Shown piece after piece: positions 45,482 through 59,894 of a DNA stretch of 64,000 bases (position 1 is its first letter; each line of letters starts with the position of its first letter). Below the pieces are notes generated by a model. It had not been told where the DNA came from and ran no database searches. It saw nothing but the letters and a program-made list of their open reading frames with translations. This stretch comes from Dasypus novemcinctus. Its lineage: Eukaryota > Chordata > Mammalia > Cingulata > Dasypodidae. Position numbers and translations under genes: made by a program. The stretch covers positions 65,009,449 through 65,073,448 of the forward strand of contig NC_080688.1 of assembly GCF_030445035.2 (NCBI RefSeq), written 5' to 3'.

Positions 45482-46703
45482 AAAAAATGTGTTTGCACTC
45501 AGCCTGTAAATGCAATGCCTTCCCCCCAGCGTGGGACATGACACCCGGGGATGAGCCTCCCTGGCAATGAGGGACCACTATCAACTACCAACTGATGATG
45601 CAACTGGAAAATGACCTTATACGGAAGGTTCAATGCGGATCAGCAGAATATCCATGTCTACATAAAATACCATGACTTTAAAATGCTGTTTGACCTAAAG
45701 TAAGGGGGAAATGAAAAGGAGAAATGAGTTTATATGGCTACGAGTTTCTAAAAAAGAGTCTGGAGGCTGGCAGAAGGATTGCCCTCATGCACAACTGAGC
45801 AGAGTCAGAGAGACAGATAAAGCAGATACAACCCCCAGATATTGGTTCCTTTGAGGGCTAAAGAGACCCATGGGAGTTATGGTCATGGCCGATGGGGTTA
45901 ACTACCAGGGCAGATGGCCCCTCTTTGGAAATGGTGTTTATGTGTGATGAATCTGGACTCAGATGGGATCTCCCTTCATAAGACTTTCATACTAATGTGC
46001 TGGAGGTGCAGTTAATGTTGGGGTTTAAGATATATTTAGGGGATTTGAATCTCTGGACTGACAATGTGATAGCCAGGTCCTGAGCCTCAACAGACTCCAG
46101 CACCTACAATCTGATCTATTGGACTTACCACACTCAGCTAAGATGGAGTTGAAGAAGGACAACCACCACACCATGGAGCCTAGAGTGATTACAACTGAAA
46201 ATGGGAGGATTGCATCCAGCATCCATGTGGAATCTGAGCCTCCTCTTGACATAGAGGTGCAATGGACACAACCAATCCAATGTCCATATAGAAGAGGTGG
46301 CATTGGATTGGGAAAAGTGGACATGGTGGACGATGGGTATGGGGAAAGGCAGGAAGAGATGAGAGGTGGAGGCATCTTTGGGACATGGAGCTGCCCTGGA
46401 TGGTGCTTCAGAGGTAATCACCGGACATTGTAAATCCTCTCAGGGCCCACTGGATGGAATGGAGGAGAGTATGGGCCATGATGTGAACCATTGTCTATGA
46501 GGTGCAGAGGTGCCCAAAGATGTACTTACCAAATCCAATGGATGTGTCATGATGATGGGAACGAGTGTTGTTGGGGGGGGGGAGAAGGGGGGTGGGGGGG
46601 TGGGGTTGAATGGGACCTCACATATATATTTTTAATGTAATATTATTACAAAGTCAATAAAATAAAAAATAAAAAATAAAAAATAAAAAAAAATGTGTTT
46701 GCA
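45482..46703 (+). mobile_element. L1-like 3'-end family, copy C, with 16-bp target-site duplication
   Basis: The element proper is 45498-46687. It is flanked by identical AAAAAATGTGTTTGCA copies (45482-45497 and 46688-46703), and the left site sits in TTTAAAAAA, as expected for L1 endonuclease. It ends with a G-rich polypurine tract (46570-46612), then 'cacatatatatttttaatg' and a long A-rich tail of AATAAA-like units. The 104-codon frame at 46119-46433 has no recognisable domain. It is most simply a 5'-truncated L1 3' UTR of a xenarthran lineage; a non-autonomous retroposon is the alternative. Confidence 0.85.
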
Positions 46704-46963
46704 AGCATTGAAGAGGTCTAGAGGCCAAGTTCCTAGAGAGAAAAGAAATTCAGAGAGATGTGTCCAACATTTGGGCCCATTTTTAGCTGCGAAGATGAGA
46801 ATTTGAGCAGAAAATAGAGATAGAGTTGTTTGCAATTTCCTTGGGTTTAGGTGAGGGGGGAAAAAAAAGGTAGGGGGAGTTCAAGCACCACCAGGTTCTC
46901 ATTTTTTATTTTTATTTTTTCCTAAATAATGGCTTTCAGTTGGGTATTTTGAAGAGCAAATCA

Positions 46964-47810
46964 GAAATAGACCAGGAAAGCAGACATGGCTCAACTGATA
47001 GAGTATCTGCCTACCATATGGGGGATCCAGGGTTCAAACGCAGGGCCTCCTGGCCCATGTGGTGGGATGGCCCATGCGTGGCACTGCCATGCACAAGGAG
47101 TGCTGTGCCACACAGAGTGTCCCCCACGTAGGGGAGCCCCATGAGCAAGGAGTGCGCCCCACATTGAGCCACCCAGTGTGAGTAAAGTGCAACCGGCCCA
47201 GGAGTGGTACTGCACATACAGAGAGCTGATACAGCAAGATGACACAACCAAAAAAAAAAAAAAAAGACAGATTCCCAGTGCTGCCAAGAATACAAGTGGA
47301 CACAAAAGAATACACAGCAAATGGACACAGAGCAGACGGGGGTGTGTGTCCGAAACCGGCGGGGGCGGATTCCAGGGGCCTGTGGGAAGAAGCGGGGGGA
47401 AAGGGGGTGATGGAGGCAGGAGACGAGAAGAATGGAGGCAAGACAGGATTCTGATCAAGCCTCATTTATTGGGGGTAGAACATGGGAATATATAGAGAGG
47501 GAAGGGAATGTGTACATAGGTGATAGGCTGGTCTTGTGGGTGGCAGACGTCCAAGGAAGGGATTGGCCAACAGTTCACACCGGGTCTGCGGAGTTTCCCA
47601 CCTTGCGCATGCGTATTGCTGTGGTCACCTGAGTAGTGGCGGGAGGGGAGAACAAAGAAGCAGGGAGGAGAAGAATAAGGAAATGACAGGGCAGATTTGT
47701 GAACTCTGCCATGTTGTGAGAGGCTGTAAACAGACCTCACAGCGGGTGGCTCCCCACAGGTGTGAGGGGAGAGATATAAATAAAATAAATCTTAAAAAAG
47801 AAATAGATCA
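46964..47810 (+). mobile_element. DAS-SINE split by a solo LTR
   Basis: The tRNA-like head begins at 46975 ('ggaaagcagacatggctc', B-box-like 'gggttcaaacgc'). The SINE body runs to 47346, and its tail resumes at 47759 with 'aggggagagatataaataaa' up to 47799. GAAATAGACCA (46964-46974) and GAAATAGATCA (47800-47810) are its target-site duplication with one mismatch. The 412 bp in between is an LTR that inserted later. Confidence 0.92.
47341..47764 (-). mobile_element. Solo LTR of a class II (betaretrovirus-like) endogenous retrovirus
   Basis: The LTR proper is 47347-47758 (412 bp). On the minus strand it begins TGTGGGGAGCC and ends GGACA, so it has TG...CA termini. It is flanked by a perfect 6-bp duplication GGTGTG (47341-47346 and 47759-47764); 6 bp is typical of class II ERVs. 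On the minus strand a TATATA core (47488-47494) lies only about 18 bases before an AATAAA (47465-47470). This close spacing fits betaretroviral LTRs with a very short R region. No gag, pol or env sequence remains, so it arose by LTR-LTR recombination. It is unable to encode any viral protein. Confidence 0.87.
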
Positions 47811-48399
47811 GCCTTCACAAATGTTAAAATCCAGCTTCAAATAAACTTAATCCCAAGTTGAATTGAAGTGAGCTGCCCTTATCCCAATTCCCTTCCAGAA
47901 ACAAAAGTAAATTCTCTCTGGCCCATACAGATTCTCAAATTATCTTTACAATTTTTTCCATAAACAATGTCTGATAGTCAATAAAATATAACAGGCATAC
48001 TAGGAGACAAGATCGTACAACTGAAAAACAAGAGGGGAAAAAAAACAATACGAGCACACAAATAGTAGTTCCAGATTTTGTGTTTAAAATAACAGACTTC
48101 AAAATAATTGTGGTTAATATGTTCAAAAGTAGACCAGAAGAGAATTTAAGCAGAGAACTGGAAACTTAAAAAAAAAAATCAAACGGAAATTCTAAAAATG
48201 AAAAATACAATAATCAAAATAAAGAATGCAATGGATTGACTTAATGCAGATTAGACACAGCTAATAGAGGATTAAGGAACTGGAAAACAACTGGATAAAA
48301 TATGGAGAATTGAAGCACAGTAAGAAAATCTGATAGGAAATAAAGTGCATAAGAAGAAAGTCTCACTTAAGAATCCTTGGAGTAAGTGGATGTTGGGGG
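47811..48399. other. AT-rich intergenic sequence, probable decayed LINE
   Basis: A-rich sequence such as 'aaataacagacttcaaaat' and 'gaaatataacaggcatac' resembles L1 ORF2-region relics, but no frame or boundary is clear. No gene was seen. Confidence 0.4.
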
Positions 48400-48783
48400 G
48401 CAGGGAGCAGATGTGGCACGAGTGATTGAACTCCCTTCTACCACATGGGAGGTCTGTGGTTCAGTTCCCACTGCCTCCTTAAGAAGAGAGCGTGCTGGTG
48501 TAATGGGCAGGTACAGCAAACTGACACCACAAGATGACGCAATGAGAGACACAACAAAGTAGGGAGCAGAGGTTCCCAGTGCCTCCTAAAGAGGATGAGC
48601 CAGATGGCAACAAAGCAGGAAACGGAGGTGGCCTAAGCAATTAGGCACCTCCCTCCCACATCAGAGTTCTCAGGTTTGGTTCCTGATGCCTCCTAAAGAA
48701 ACAAAGAAAATGAAAAGACACAGTTAGAGCAAAACAACAAAGGGGTGGGGAGAGATAAATAAAATAAATCTTAAAAAAAAACA
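48400..48783 (+). mobile_element. Composite two-headed DAS-type SINE
   Basis: A tRNA-like head ('gggagcagatgtggcacg', 'ggttcagttccc') is followed by a body. A second, similar head lies near 48625 ('aacggaggtggcctaag', 'ggtttggttcctg'), followed by the usual 'ggggagagataaataaaataaatctt' tail. The head-body-head layout is shared with the element at 50510. Confidence 0.85.
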
Positions 48784-48912
48784 ACCCTAAATTTGTACAT
48801 GGTTTTATATGTACAATGCTGTATAGTAGTATAGTGTTTGTGTGTATGTGTAATATATATGAAAATGGATGGTATATAATAAATATTACATATGTAAAAT
48901 GTATTTAGTATG

Positions 48913-49328
48913 CTCTATTCACTTCTTTTTTTTTTTTTTTTTAAGATTTATTTTTATTTATTTAATTCCCCTCCCCTCCCCCGGTTGTCTGTTTTCTGTG
49001 TCTTTTTGCTGCGTCTTGTTTCTTTGTCCGCCTCTGTCCGCCTCTGTTGTCGTCAGCAGCACTGGAAGTGTGGGCGGCGCCATTCCTCGGCAGGCTGCTC
49101 CCTCCTTCGCGCTGGGCGGCTCTCCTTATGGGTGCACTCCTTGCGCGTGGGGCTCCCCTACACGGGGGACACCCCTGCGTGGCAGGGCACTCCTTGCGCG
49201 CATCAGCACTGCGCATGGGCCAGCTCCACACGGGTCAAGGAGGCCCGGGGCTTGAACCGCGGACCTCCCATGTGGTAGACGGACGCCCTAACCACTGGGC
49301 CAAAGTCCGTTTCCCTCTATTCACTTCT
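48913..49328 (-). mobile_element. DAS-SINE, minus strand, with 14-bp target-site duplication
   Basis: The SINE proper is 48927-49314. CTCTATTCACTTCT occurs on both sides (48913-48926 and 49315-49328). The long T tract at the left is the inverted A-tail. The inverted B box 'ggcttgaaccgcgg' and the head 'ccaaagtccgtttccc' are at the right. CpG positions are well preserved, so this is a comparatively young copy. Confidence 0.95.
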
Positions 49329-49399
49329 ATTCACTTAAAAGATAAGAAGGTAGAAGTGTCACACATTAAATGTGAATTGAATGAGACTCTATGGTGTAT

Positions 49400-49605
49400 C
49401 AGAAAGGGCAACAGAATGGGCTTTTTGGAGCCCATTGCCTGGGTTTGAATCTTGCCCCTGTCACTTACTAATGTAGACTTTGGCCCAAATCACATAACCC
49501 ATCTGAGGCTGTTTTGTCATATAAAAGTGATGTAGAGTTGTCATGAGGATGAAAGCAGGTAGTGTATAGGCATGGACTGTGAGCACTTAACTAAATGATG
49601 AGAGG
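49400..49605 (+). repeat. MIR SINE, near complete
   Basis: 'cctgggtttgaatcttgcc', 'ctgtcacttactaatg', 'gaggctgttttgtcat' and 'gtcatgaggatgaaagc' follow the MIR consensus order. Confidence 0.8.
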
Positions 49606-50145
49606 GACACGTGGCTTTGTTTAGGCCCTGAGTAGCTGAGTCTTCTCTTGGATCTCTGCAGAGCACCGGCGCTTTTATGAAGTGCCGTGAAGCGTGTCTC
49701 CTCCTGTTTTCCACTCCCCCACCCCACCTCAGTAAAGCACGTCTTTCAGCTGCCCTATCCCATCTAGGGAAGCATCAGTAATACTCATGCAATGTAATAA
49801 GTCCTTAATGGGATCTTTGGAATCTTCAGGAAGAACATTGCAGGGAGAGGGCGATGCTTAACCAGCAGGAAGGGCTGATGGCGGGGTGTCAGGCACAGGC
49901 AGCCCCTTTAGGAGAGGGCTTGGAGGAGGGGATTCTCCTTGTACTCTTTCACCCAAGCACACAGGTGGTCTCCCAACACCGCATGTGGCACTCACCCCAC
50001 CGGCCACTCTAATCAGCCCCTAGCCTTTCGGTTCCTTCGCCTGCCAGGCCCTTTTCCACCCCGAGGCCCCCCGTGTGTGCTGTTCCACGTGCCTGCACGC
50101 GCTTGCCCACGCTCCTCTCCATCCCACTCCCACCCATCCTTCAGG
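49606..50145. other. Intergenic unique sequence, no gene seen
   Basis: No recognised gene. The right end grades into L2-like sequence. Confidence 0.5.
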
Positions 50146-50149
50146 TCTC

Positions 50150-50340
50150 AGCAGCCTGCATGACGGTCCTGCCTCGAGGGTGGCCCTGATTGCTCTGGCC
50201 TTCAAACTCTTGCTGTTTACTCGTGACACTTTCCACACCAAGCAGTCACTTTATTTGTGTGTTTCTCTTCTTATCTCTTGCCTATAAGTTGCCTCTGTTG
50301 CTTAAGATAGTGCCTAAAGAGCCTTGAATAACTATAATCA
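50150..50340 (+). repeat. L2 LINE 3'-end fossil
   Basis: 'gcctcgagggtggccctg', 'cactttatttgtgtg' and 'agatagtgcctaaagagcc' fit the forward L2 3' end. Confidence 0.6.
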
Positions 50341-50509
50341 CTGCTAGTTAGAGACCTGAAGGGACCAACACACAGTGATTCATTCAGGTTTCTGTGGAGG
50401 GCGGGCTTCATGCCAGCACCTCAGGGGTGCTGAAGGTCTGGGCCAAGAGAGACATGAGCAAGCAAAGCACTGACTGCTGCTGAGGAAACCCAGCTCTAGA
50501 AGGGATGGA
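50341..50509. other. Short intergenic interval, no gene seen
   Basis: It contains L2-like scraps ('tgagcaagcaaagcactg') and nothing recognisable as coding. Confidence 0.4.
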
Positions 50510-51009
50510 GGAAGCAGATGGGGCTCAAGTGATTGGGCTCCCACCTACCACATGGGAAACTGGTGGTTCTGTTCCTGGTGCCTCCTAAAGAAAACAGCGA
50601 GCTGGCACCAAAAGGCAGGTATGACAAATTGACACAACAAAATGATGCAACAAGAGACACAAGAAGAAAAACATAATGAGACACAACAAAGCAGGGAGCA
50701 GAGGTCATGATGCCTCCCAAAGAGGATGAGCAGGGTGGTGAGCTGGCGCAACGAGCAGGCACAGCAAGCTGATGCAACAAGATGACACAACAAGAGATAG
50801 AAGAGGAAAAACATAATGAGAGACACAACAAAGCAGGGAGCAGAGGTGGCTTAAGCAATTAGGCTCCTCCCTCCCACATCAGAGGTCCGGGTTTGGTTCC
50901 TGCTGCCTCCTAAAGAAACAAGGAAGACAAACAGACACAGCAAATGCAAACAATGGGGTGGTGGGGAGATATAAATAAATAAAATAAATCTTTAAAACTA
51001 AAAAAATAA
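50510..51009 (+). mobile_element. Composite two-headed DAS-type SINE with duplicated body
   Basis: Head 1 begins 'ggaagcagatggggctcaag' at 50510. Two consecutive body units follow, each containing 'aaacataatgag' and 'acaacaaagcagggagcag'. A second head ('aggtggcttaagcaattag', 'gggtttggttcc') starts near 50845, and the standard tail ends in 'aaataaatctttaaaa'. Imperfect flanks (AAGGGATGGA left, AAGGGTGGA right) suggest a target-site duplication. Confidence 0.85.
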
Positions 51010-51029
51010 AAGGGTGGAAGAAGACGGAG

Positions 51030-51140
51030 ACATGCTATTCTATGTGGGGAGCCACCAAGGCCTCTCTGATCAGGTGACATTTAAGCGAAGCACTGAAGGA
51101 AGAGAAGACATTAGCCAGGCGAACATCTGGGGGATGGGCC
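51030..51140 (-). repeat. L2 LINE fossil
   Basis: 'caaggcctctctgatcagg' then 'tgacatttaagcgaagcac' matches the inverted L2 3' part. Confidence 0.6.
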
Positions 51141-51214
51141 TCCCCGAGCACCCGAAGCATTTGTTAGGCTTGGCCAGCTCGGAAAGTGTGTTTGTGTTTA
51201 TTTTGGTTTCCAAA

Positions 51215-51720
51215 GCAAATTGCCTCTTGGATTTAATAAAAAGCCTTAAAATATGCATACCCTTTGACCCACAATTTCACTTAGGAATTCAGCCACAGAA
51301 TAAATAATGTGTACACATTTATGTATAAAGATATTGACTAAATATGGACAAAGAAAAAATAGAAATAATATAAATGTTCTACATTAGAGAAGGGGTTAAA
51401 TGAATAAAGATCATACTATGGAATACTATGCAGTTATTTACACAACTTAGAAGACTATTCAAAGATACAGGAAAATGTTCATAATTATAGTCTATTGTCT
51501 TTGTCTATTCAAGTACCATTTTGTAATGAAAAAGTATATGGAAAACTGGATGCATTGGAATATAATATATTCCAAAATGTTATTAAATATACCTAACTAT
51601 CCCTATTACATATTTTATTTCCTGTTACTTTACTATTTGCAAGATTTTTGTATTGAGTGCATACAATATTAATGTTGTAATTTTTTAAGTTTTTAAATAA
51701 ACCTAACTGCCCCTAATACA
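51215..51720 (+). mobile_element. L1M-type LINE 3'-end fragment
   Basis: A plus-strand, AT-rich, strongly diverged L1 end: 'acccacaatttcacttagg', 'ggggttaaatgaataaag' and 'ggaatactatgcagttatt'. It is non-coding. Confidence 0.7.
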
Positions 51721-52284
51721 TATTCCTTTATGCAATGACTATTATTGAGTACTTACTTTGTGCCAGGCACTCTGATGGTGACTTTCTAGTGAAAATGACC
51801 AAATAAATAACGAATCGACCAAGCGATTCACACTTTGTAGTAAGCACCACAAAGGGGCTCAGGTGGAGGAGTAGAGAGGTACCAACAGGCTCCCACGGAC
51901 AGCAGAAAGGCAGAGAAGTTGCAGGGAGGTTTGTAGAAGAGAAGACAAGGATGTTCGGCTTCCCTTCCCCCTTCCCTTGGTGAAATACTCGGCAAGATCA
52001 TCAGTGGAGAACAGGCAGGGAGTGAGAGTTGAGGACAGTAGAAGGTAGGGAGCCCTGAGGGACAGCAAACTACCCCCTAGTACACAGGCTTCCATCAGCC
52101 ACATGTCCCCTGGCAGGTCTGTGACCATGCACTAAAGGGAACCCAACCAAGCCGACTGTAGAATCTCTCTGGCAAATTTCAGTTCTTGAGGAAATAAGAG
52201 AAGGGATATAGTTGGGTTCATCTAAGGTTGGGATTCTCCAGATAGATACAAGAGAGGAAGAGAGAAGCTAAAAGTGATAAAGTC
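51721..52284. other. Intergenic sequence with an L2/MIR scrap
   Basis: The first part ('gagtacttactttgtgcc') is an inverted L2/MIR end. The rest is unique. No gene was seen. Confidence 0.5.
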
Positions 52285-52752
52285 AAAAACTCATTGAGGG
52301 GAAGTGGATGTGGCTCAATGGATAGAGCGTCTGCCTACCATATAGGAGGTTGAGGGTTTGAACCCAGGACCTCCTGGCCCATGTGGTGAGCTGGCCCACA
52401 CGCAGTGCTGATGTGCACAAGGAGTGCCGTGCCATAAAGGGGTGTTCCCCATGTAGGGGAACCCCACATGCAAGGAGTGCGCCCTGCAAGGAGAGCCACC
52501 CTGTGTGAAAAAAGCACAGCCTGCTCAGAAGAGGCACCGCACCACAGAGAGCTGACACAGCAAGATGATGCAACAAAAAGAGACATCAATTCCCAGTGCT
52601 GCCGAGAATGCAAGTGGACCCAGAAGAACACACACCAAATGGATACAAGAAGGCAGACAACAGGGGGGTGGTGAGGGTGGAAGGGGCGAAAAATTAATAA
52701 AATAAATCTTTAATAAAATAAATTAAATAAATCTTTAAAAAAAAACTCATTG
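52285..52752 (+). mobile_element. DAS-SINE with 12-bp target-site duplication
   Basis: The SINE proper is 52297-52740. AAAAACTCATTG is found at 52285-52296 and again at 52741-52752. The head reads 'gaagtggatgtggctcaatgg' and the B box 'ggtttgaaccc'. The tail has a duplicated 'aaataaatctttaa' segment. Confidence 0.94.
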
Positions 52753-53978
52753 GGGTTGAGGGTCAGTGGAGAAAGAGAGCTGGGAGAGAGGAGGAGTGGC
52801 AGAGAGAGAGATGCTCGAGATCAGGTTTCAGAGGTGGGGTGGTTTCTGGTGTGAGGAGAGATAGGGACCGCCTGGGAAGGAGACAACTGCTGGAGGCCAG
52901 GCGGTCAAGGAACTGAACATGGACAATGGTCACCCATGTGGAAAAGTCACAAGAGGGGGGATTAGAGTCAGCATCCCCGGGAAAGGAGAGGAGTGACCAG
53001 GAAGTCAGCAGGTCATAGCAAGGAGGAGGCAGAGAGTGGACAACCCAGAGCGATGAGTTTTAAAAAGGAGGAGGGTGGGAGATGGTTGAAATTGGCGGTG
53101 GAAGCAAGAATGGCAGCTCCCACCTGCTGGTGCCGAGAAAGATGTAGAGAGAAAAAACAGCATCTGAGAGAGCTTCAGGGAAAGCAGGGTCCTCAAGGCA
53201 AGCAAGCAGATAAGAGCCTTCACATAAGAGACTGAGCCATGGGCAAGTAGGCAATCACAGATCTGGAATTGCAGTGGCCAGGGCAGGGCAGGAGGCTGTG
53301 TCAGACCACGGATGTCAAGAGTCCAGGAGAGCTGGACTCTGTTAGACATGACAAAAAGGGGGACATGAGGAAATCTGATGAAATTAGCCCCAATTAGTGT
53401 CTAAGAAGTCCAATCAGAGCTTAGCTCCAGACCAGGGAAGGGGTCACTGAGGGTGGGCTGCTAGTGGGCAAGGAGCCTGATGACTAGTGTTGGCTCTTCA
53501 GGGGCTCAATCTCCAAGTCCTTTCCAGGTAGTCTGGCAAACACCCCGTACCATGCAGTAGAGCACAGTCCATAGGGGCCACCTCCACCACTGAAGAACTG
53601 GAGTCCTGCATCAGACTCAGGGAGCTCTGCCCCAGGGCAGGGAACCCAGGAGGAGGCGACGAGGCTTGGGGGCTCTCTCCTCTCTCTCCAGGAGGTGCTG
53701 CTGGCCACCAAGCAGGCTGTGTGTGGCCGTCCTGACGCACTGGTTCCAGATGCCACTCCTTCGTCCCAAGCATTCCAGGGCATTTTAACGCAGTGCTGGA
53801 CTTGTTAAATGAGTAAATTTAGCTTTTATGGGGAGAAGCAGCAGGGCTTAGTGGGGGAGGCTGAGGCAGGGCCAGGGTCTCCAGAGCAACCCCAGGCTCT
53901 CAGGATGAGCCTGGGAACACGCCTCCTGGCCCCAGGCTCCTCCACCCCTTCCTCACCTGCCATCACCTTCCCGTGTCA
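52753..53978. other. Intergenic unique sequence, no gene seen
   Basis: Purine-rich left part (52760-53060). Short frames on both strands at 53484-53783 have no recognisable domain. Confidence 0.5.
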
Positions 53979-54427
53979 CGTTTTTTTTTTTGAAGATTTA
54001 TTTTTATTTATTTCTCTCCCCTTCCCCCCCACGCCAGCTGTCTGCTCTCTGTGTCCATTCGCTGTGTTTTTTTATATGTCCACTTGCATTCCTGTCAGTG
54101 GCACCGGGAATCTATGTCTCTTTTTTTATTGTTGTTTGTTTTTGTTGTTGCTGTTGCGTCATCTTGATGCATCAGCTCTCTGTGTGTGTGGCGCCACTCC
54201 TGAGCAGGCTGTACATTTTTCACACAGGGCGGCTCTCCTTGTGGTGGCACACTCCTTGCACGTGGGGCTCCCCTATGCGGGGGATGCCCTGCGTGACATG
54301 GCACTCATTGCGTGCATCACCACTATGCATGGGTCAGCTCCCCACACGGGTCAGGAGGCCCTGGGTTTGAACCCTGGACCTCCCATGTGCTGGTGGATGC
54401 TCTATCTGTTAAGCCAAGTCCGCTTCC
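53979..54427 (-). mobile_element. DAS-SINE, minus strand, abutting the pseudogene insertion
   Basis: A T-rich inverted tail at about 53980-53991, an inverted B box 'gggtttgaaccc' near 54363 and the head 'aagtccgcttccc' ending at 54427. Its head directly touches the target-site duplication of the HNRNPA3 pseudogene. No clean duplication for this SINE was found. Confidence 0.9.
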
Positions 54428-58255
<3,828 letters not shown>

Positions 58256-58259
58256 CTTT

Positions 58260-58445
58260 ATGCTTTTCAGTTAGTTTTCACACCTGTCACCACACGGGCC
58301 CTGTGACAATCCTGGGAGCAAGAGAGGGAAACACTGCTGTTCACACCATACAGACCAGGAAACCAAGGCCCAGAGGGGAGGGTTTTGACCAAAGTCATAA
58401 AGCAAGTTCTAGCAATCTACACCCAAAACTCTGAATCCGAGTCTC
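58260..58445 (-). repeat. MIR SINE fossil
   Basis: 'caccatacagaccaggaaac' then 'caaggcccagagggg' and 'aagtcataaagcaagttc' are in inverted MIR order. Confidence 0.7.
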
Positions 58446-59285
58446 TTTCCATGCCCCACTGTCTTCTGAGAAATCTCCTTCCCATCCCTGTGACCTTCTC
58501 CAAGTGACGTATCCTTTCTGGGTCTCAGTTTTCTCATCCGTTCAGTGGGAACAGCATTGTTTTCCCTGTCTTCCTTCTGGGAGTGTCACAGAGGAGTTGT
58601 GAGGCTGGAATCAGGAGGCATTTCCAGAAACGGGCACCGCTGACCTGCCCAGGAAGTCCTGCCCCAGTTCTGAGATGGTCTGTTCCCACCTCCACCTGCT
58701 AGCCCCTGCCTAGTGCCCGGCTCTGGGCAAGGCTCTGGCTGCAGGGTGGGAGGCACGGCTGACACTGCTGCCACCCCAGCATCGAGTGCTGGGCACGCTT
58801 CAGCCGTGCTCAGGGGTGCTAAACCCCAGCGCCCAGAGCCTGATCTTCAGAGAGTCAGGTCACCGCCAGCCCAGTGGTCTGCGCTCACTGAAGGGCCTCG
58901 GATCCTTTCTCGAGGACCCTGGGATCCCTGCCAGTGTGGGCGCCCTCGTTCTCTCTCTCACACACACCTGGGCCCACCAGCTGTCGAGGTCAGCCAGGTA
59001 GGAATGGGTTGCTGTCCTCTCCCCAAGCCTCTGCCATCGGCCACTTGCACCTCTGTGAACACATAAGTGTGTCAGTGTGACCTGGACTTGAAGAAAAGCT
59101 CACAGCGTCTCCTCTCCCTGGCTGTGTAACCTTGGGCAAGTCACCTCCCCAAGGAGGGGTGGCGGAGCCCCTCCGAGGCCCTGGGGAGGGGGGCATTCCA
59201 AGCCCCACGAAGCCCCCAGATAACTTTGGGCATCAGAGGCGGAGCTGCTGGAAGGAGGGGGAGGGGGGAAAGGGAAGACCAGGCC
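58446..59285. other. Intergenic sequence with MIR-like scraps
   Basis: A MIR-like segment is visible at about 58500-58570 ('gggtctcagttttctcatc'). A further MIR-like 'ggctgtgtaaccttgggcaag' lies at about 59119. No gene was seen. Confidence 0.5.
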
Positions 59286-59289
59286 TTGG

Positions 59290-59625
59290 AGGGGGGGTGG
59301 GGCTCCTCGCGGGCCCTCCCCTCCCCGCAGGAGCACGTCTCGTCTGAGAACCGCTTCGCTGTCCCGCTCCCCGCCCCTTCCGCCAGAGGAAGGGACCGCG
59401 CCATCTGACCCCCGCGCAACCTCGCTGGCGCGCACGCAGCGCCGAGTCGGTTCCGCGGCCGCCTCCCCTGCCCCCTCCCAGTCTGCCGCCGCGCCCCCTC
59501 GGTCCAGCCCCGGTCCCGACTCGCGGCCGCTGCCGGCCCCGGGAGTTCTGCTCCCGCACCACCACCCCGACGCCCACCGCCACTCAGCCGCCCGCGGAGT
59601 TTCCCAGACCACCTGGCCGCTGCCC
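59290..59625. promoter_or_regulatory. Compact CpG island
   Basis: By eye about 40 CpG dinucleotides in ~330 bp, with gcggccgc cores near 59455 and 59523, several GC-box-like CCGCCC/CCCCGCCCC sequences and no repeat. It lies about 32 kb downstream of CTIF and belongs to no gene recognised here. Frames of 116-174 codons on the minus strand across it are Arg/Gly-rich and unrecognised. It could be the promoter of an unannotated (possibly non-coding) transcript or an orphan CpG island enhancer. Confidence 0.7.
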
Positions 59626-59894
59626 TCCTCAATCCAACCCTGAAATGGGAGCCCCTGAGAGCCACACAGGATTGATTCCTGGACCCTCTTTGGTTCTCCC
59701 TGTGATTTAAAAAAATGTAGCTTTGCTACAAAATATCTGCGGGGCTGGGCCCAGCTCTGAGCTGCTGCAGCCTTAGCACGGGCTCAGGTAAGCCACCACA
59801 CTCGGGACCCTTGGCTGGGCTAAGGCTGGTGTCCCCGCAGCTGTCCCTCCTTCCTCCCTCTCTCTGGCCACTGCTTATCCCTGGCAGGTCCTGG

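Noticed and set aside
59141-59665. A 174-codon Arg/Gly/Ala-rich minus-strand frame over the CpG island.
   Set aside because: Its composition is that of CpG island sequence, other long frames overlap it, and no domain is recognisable.
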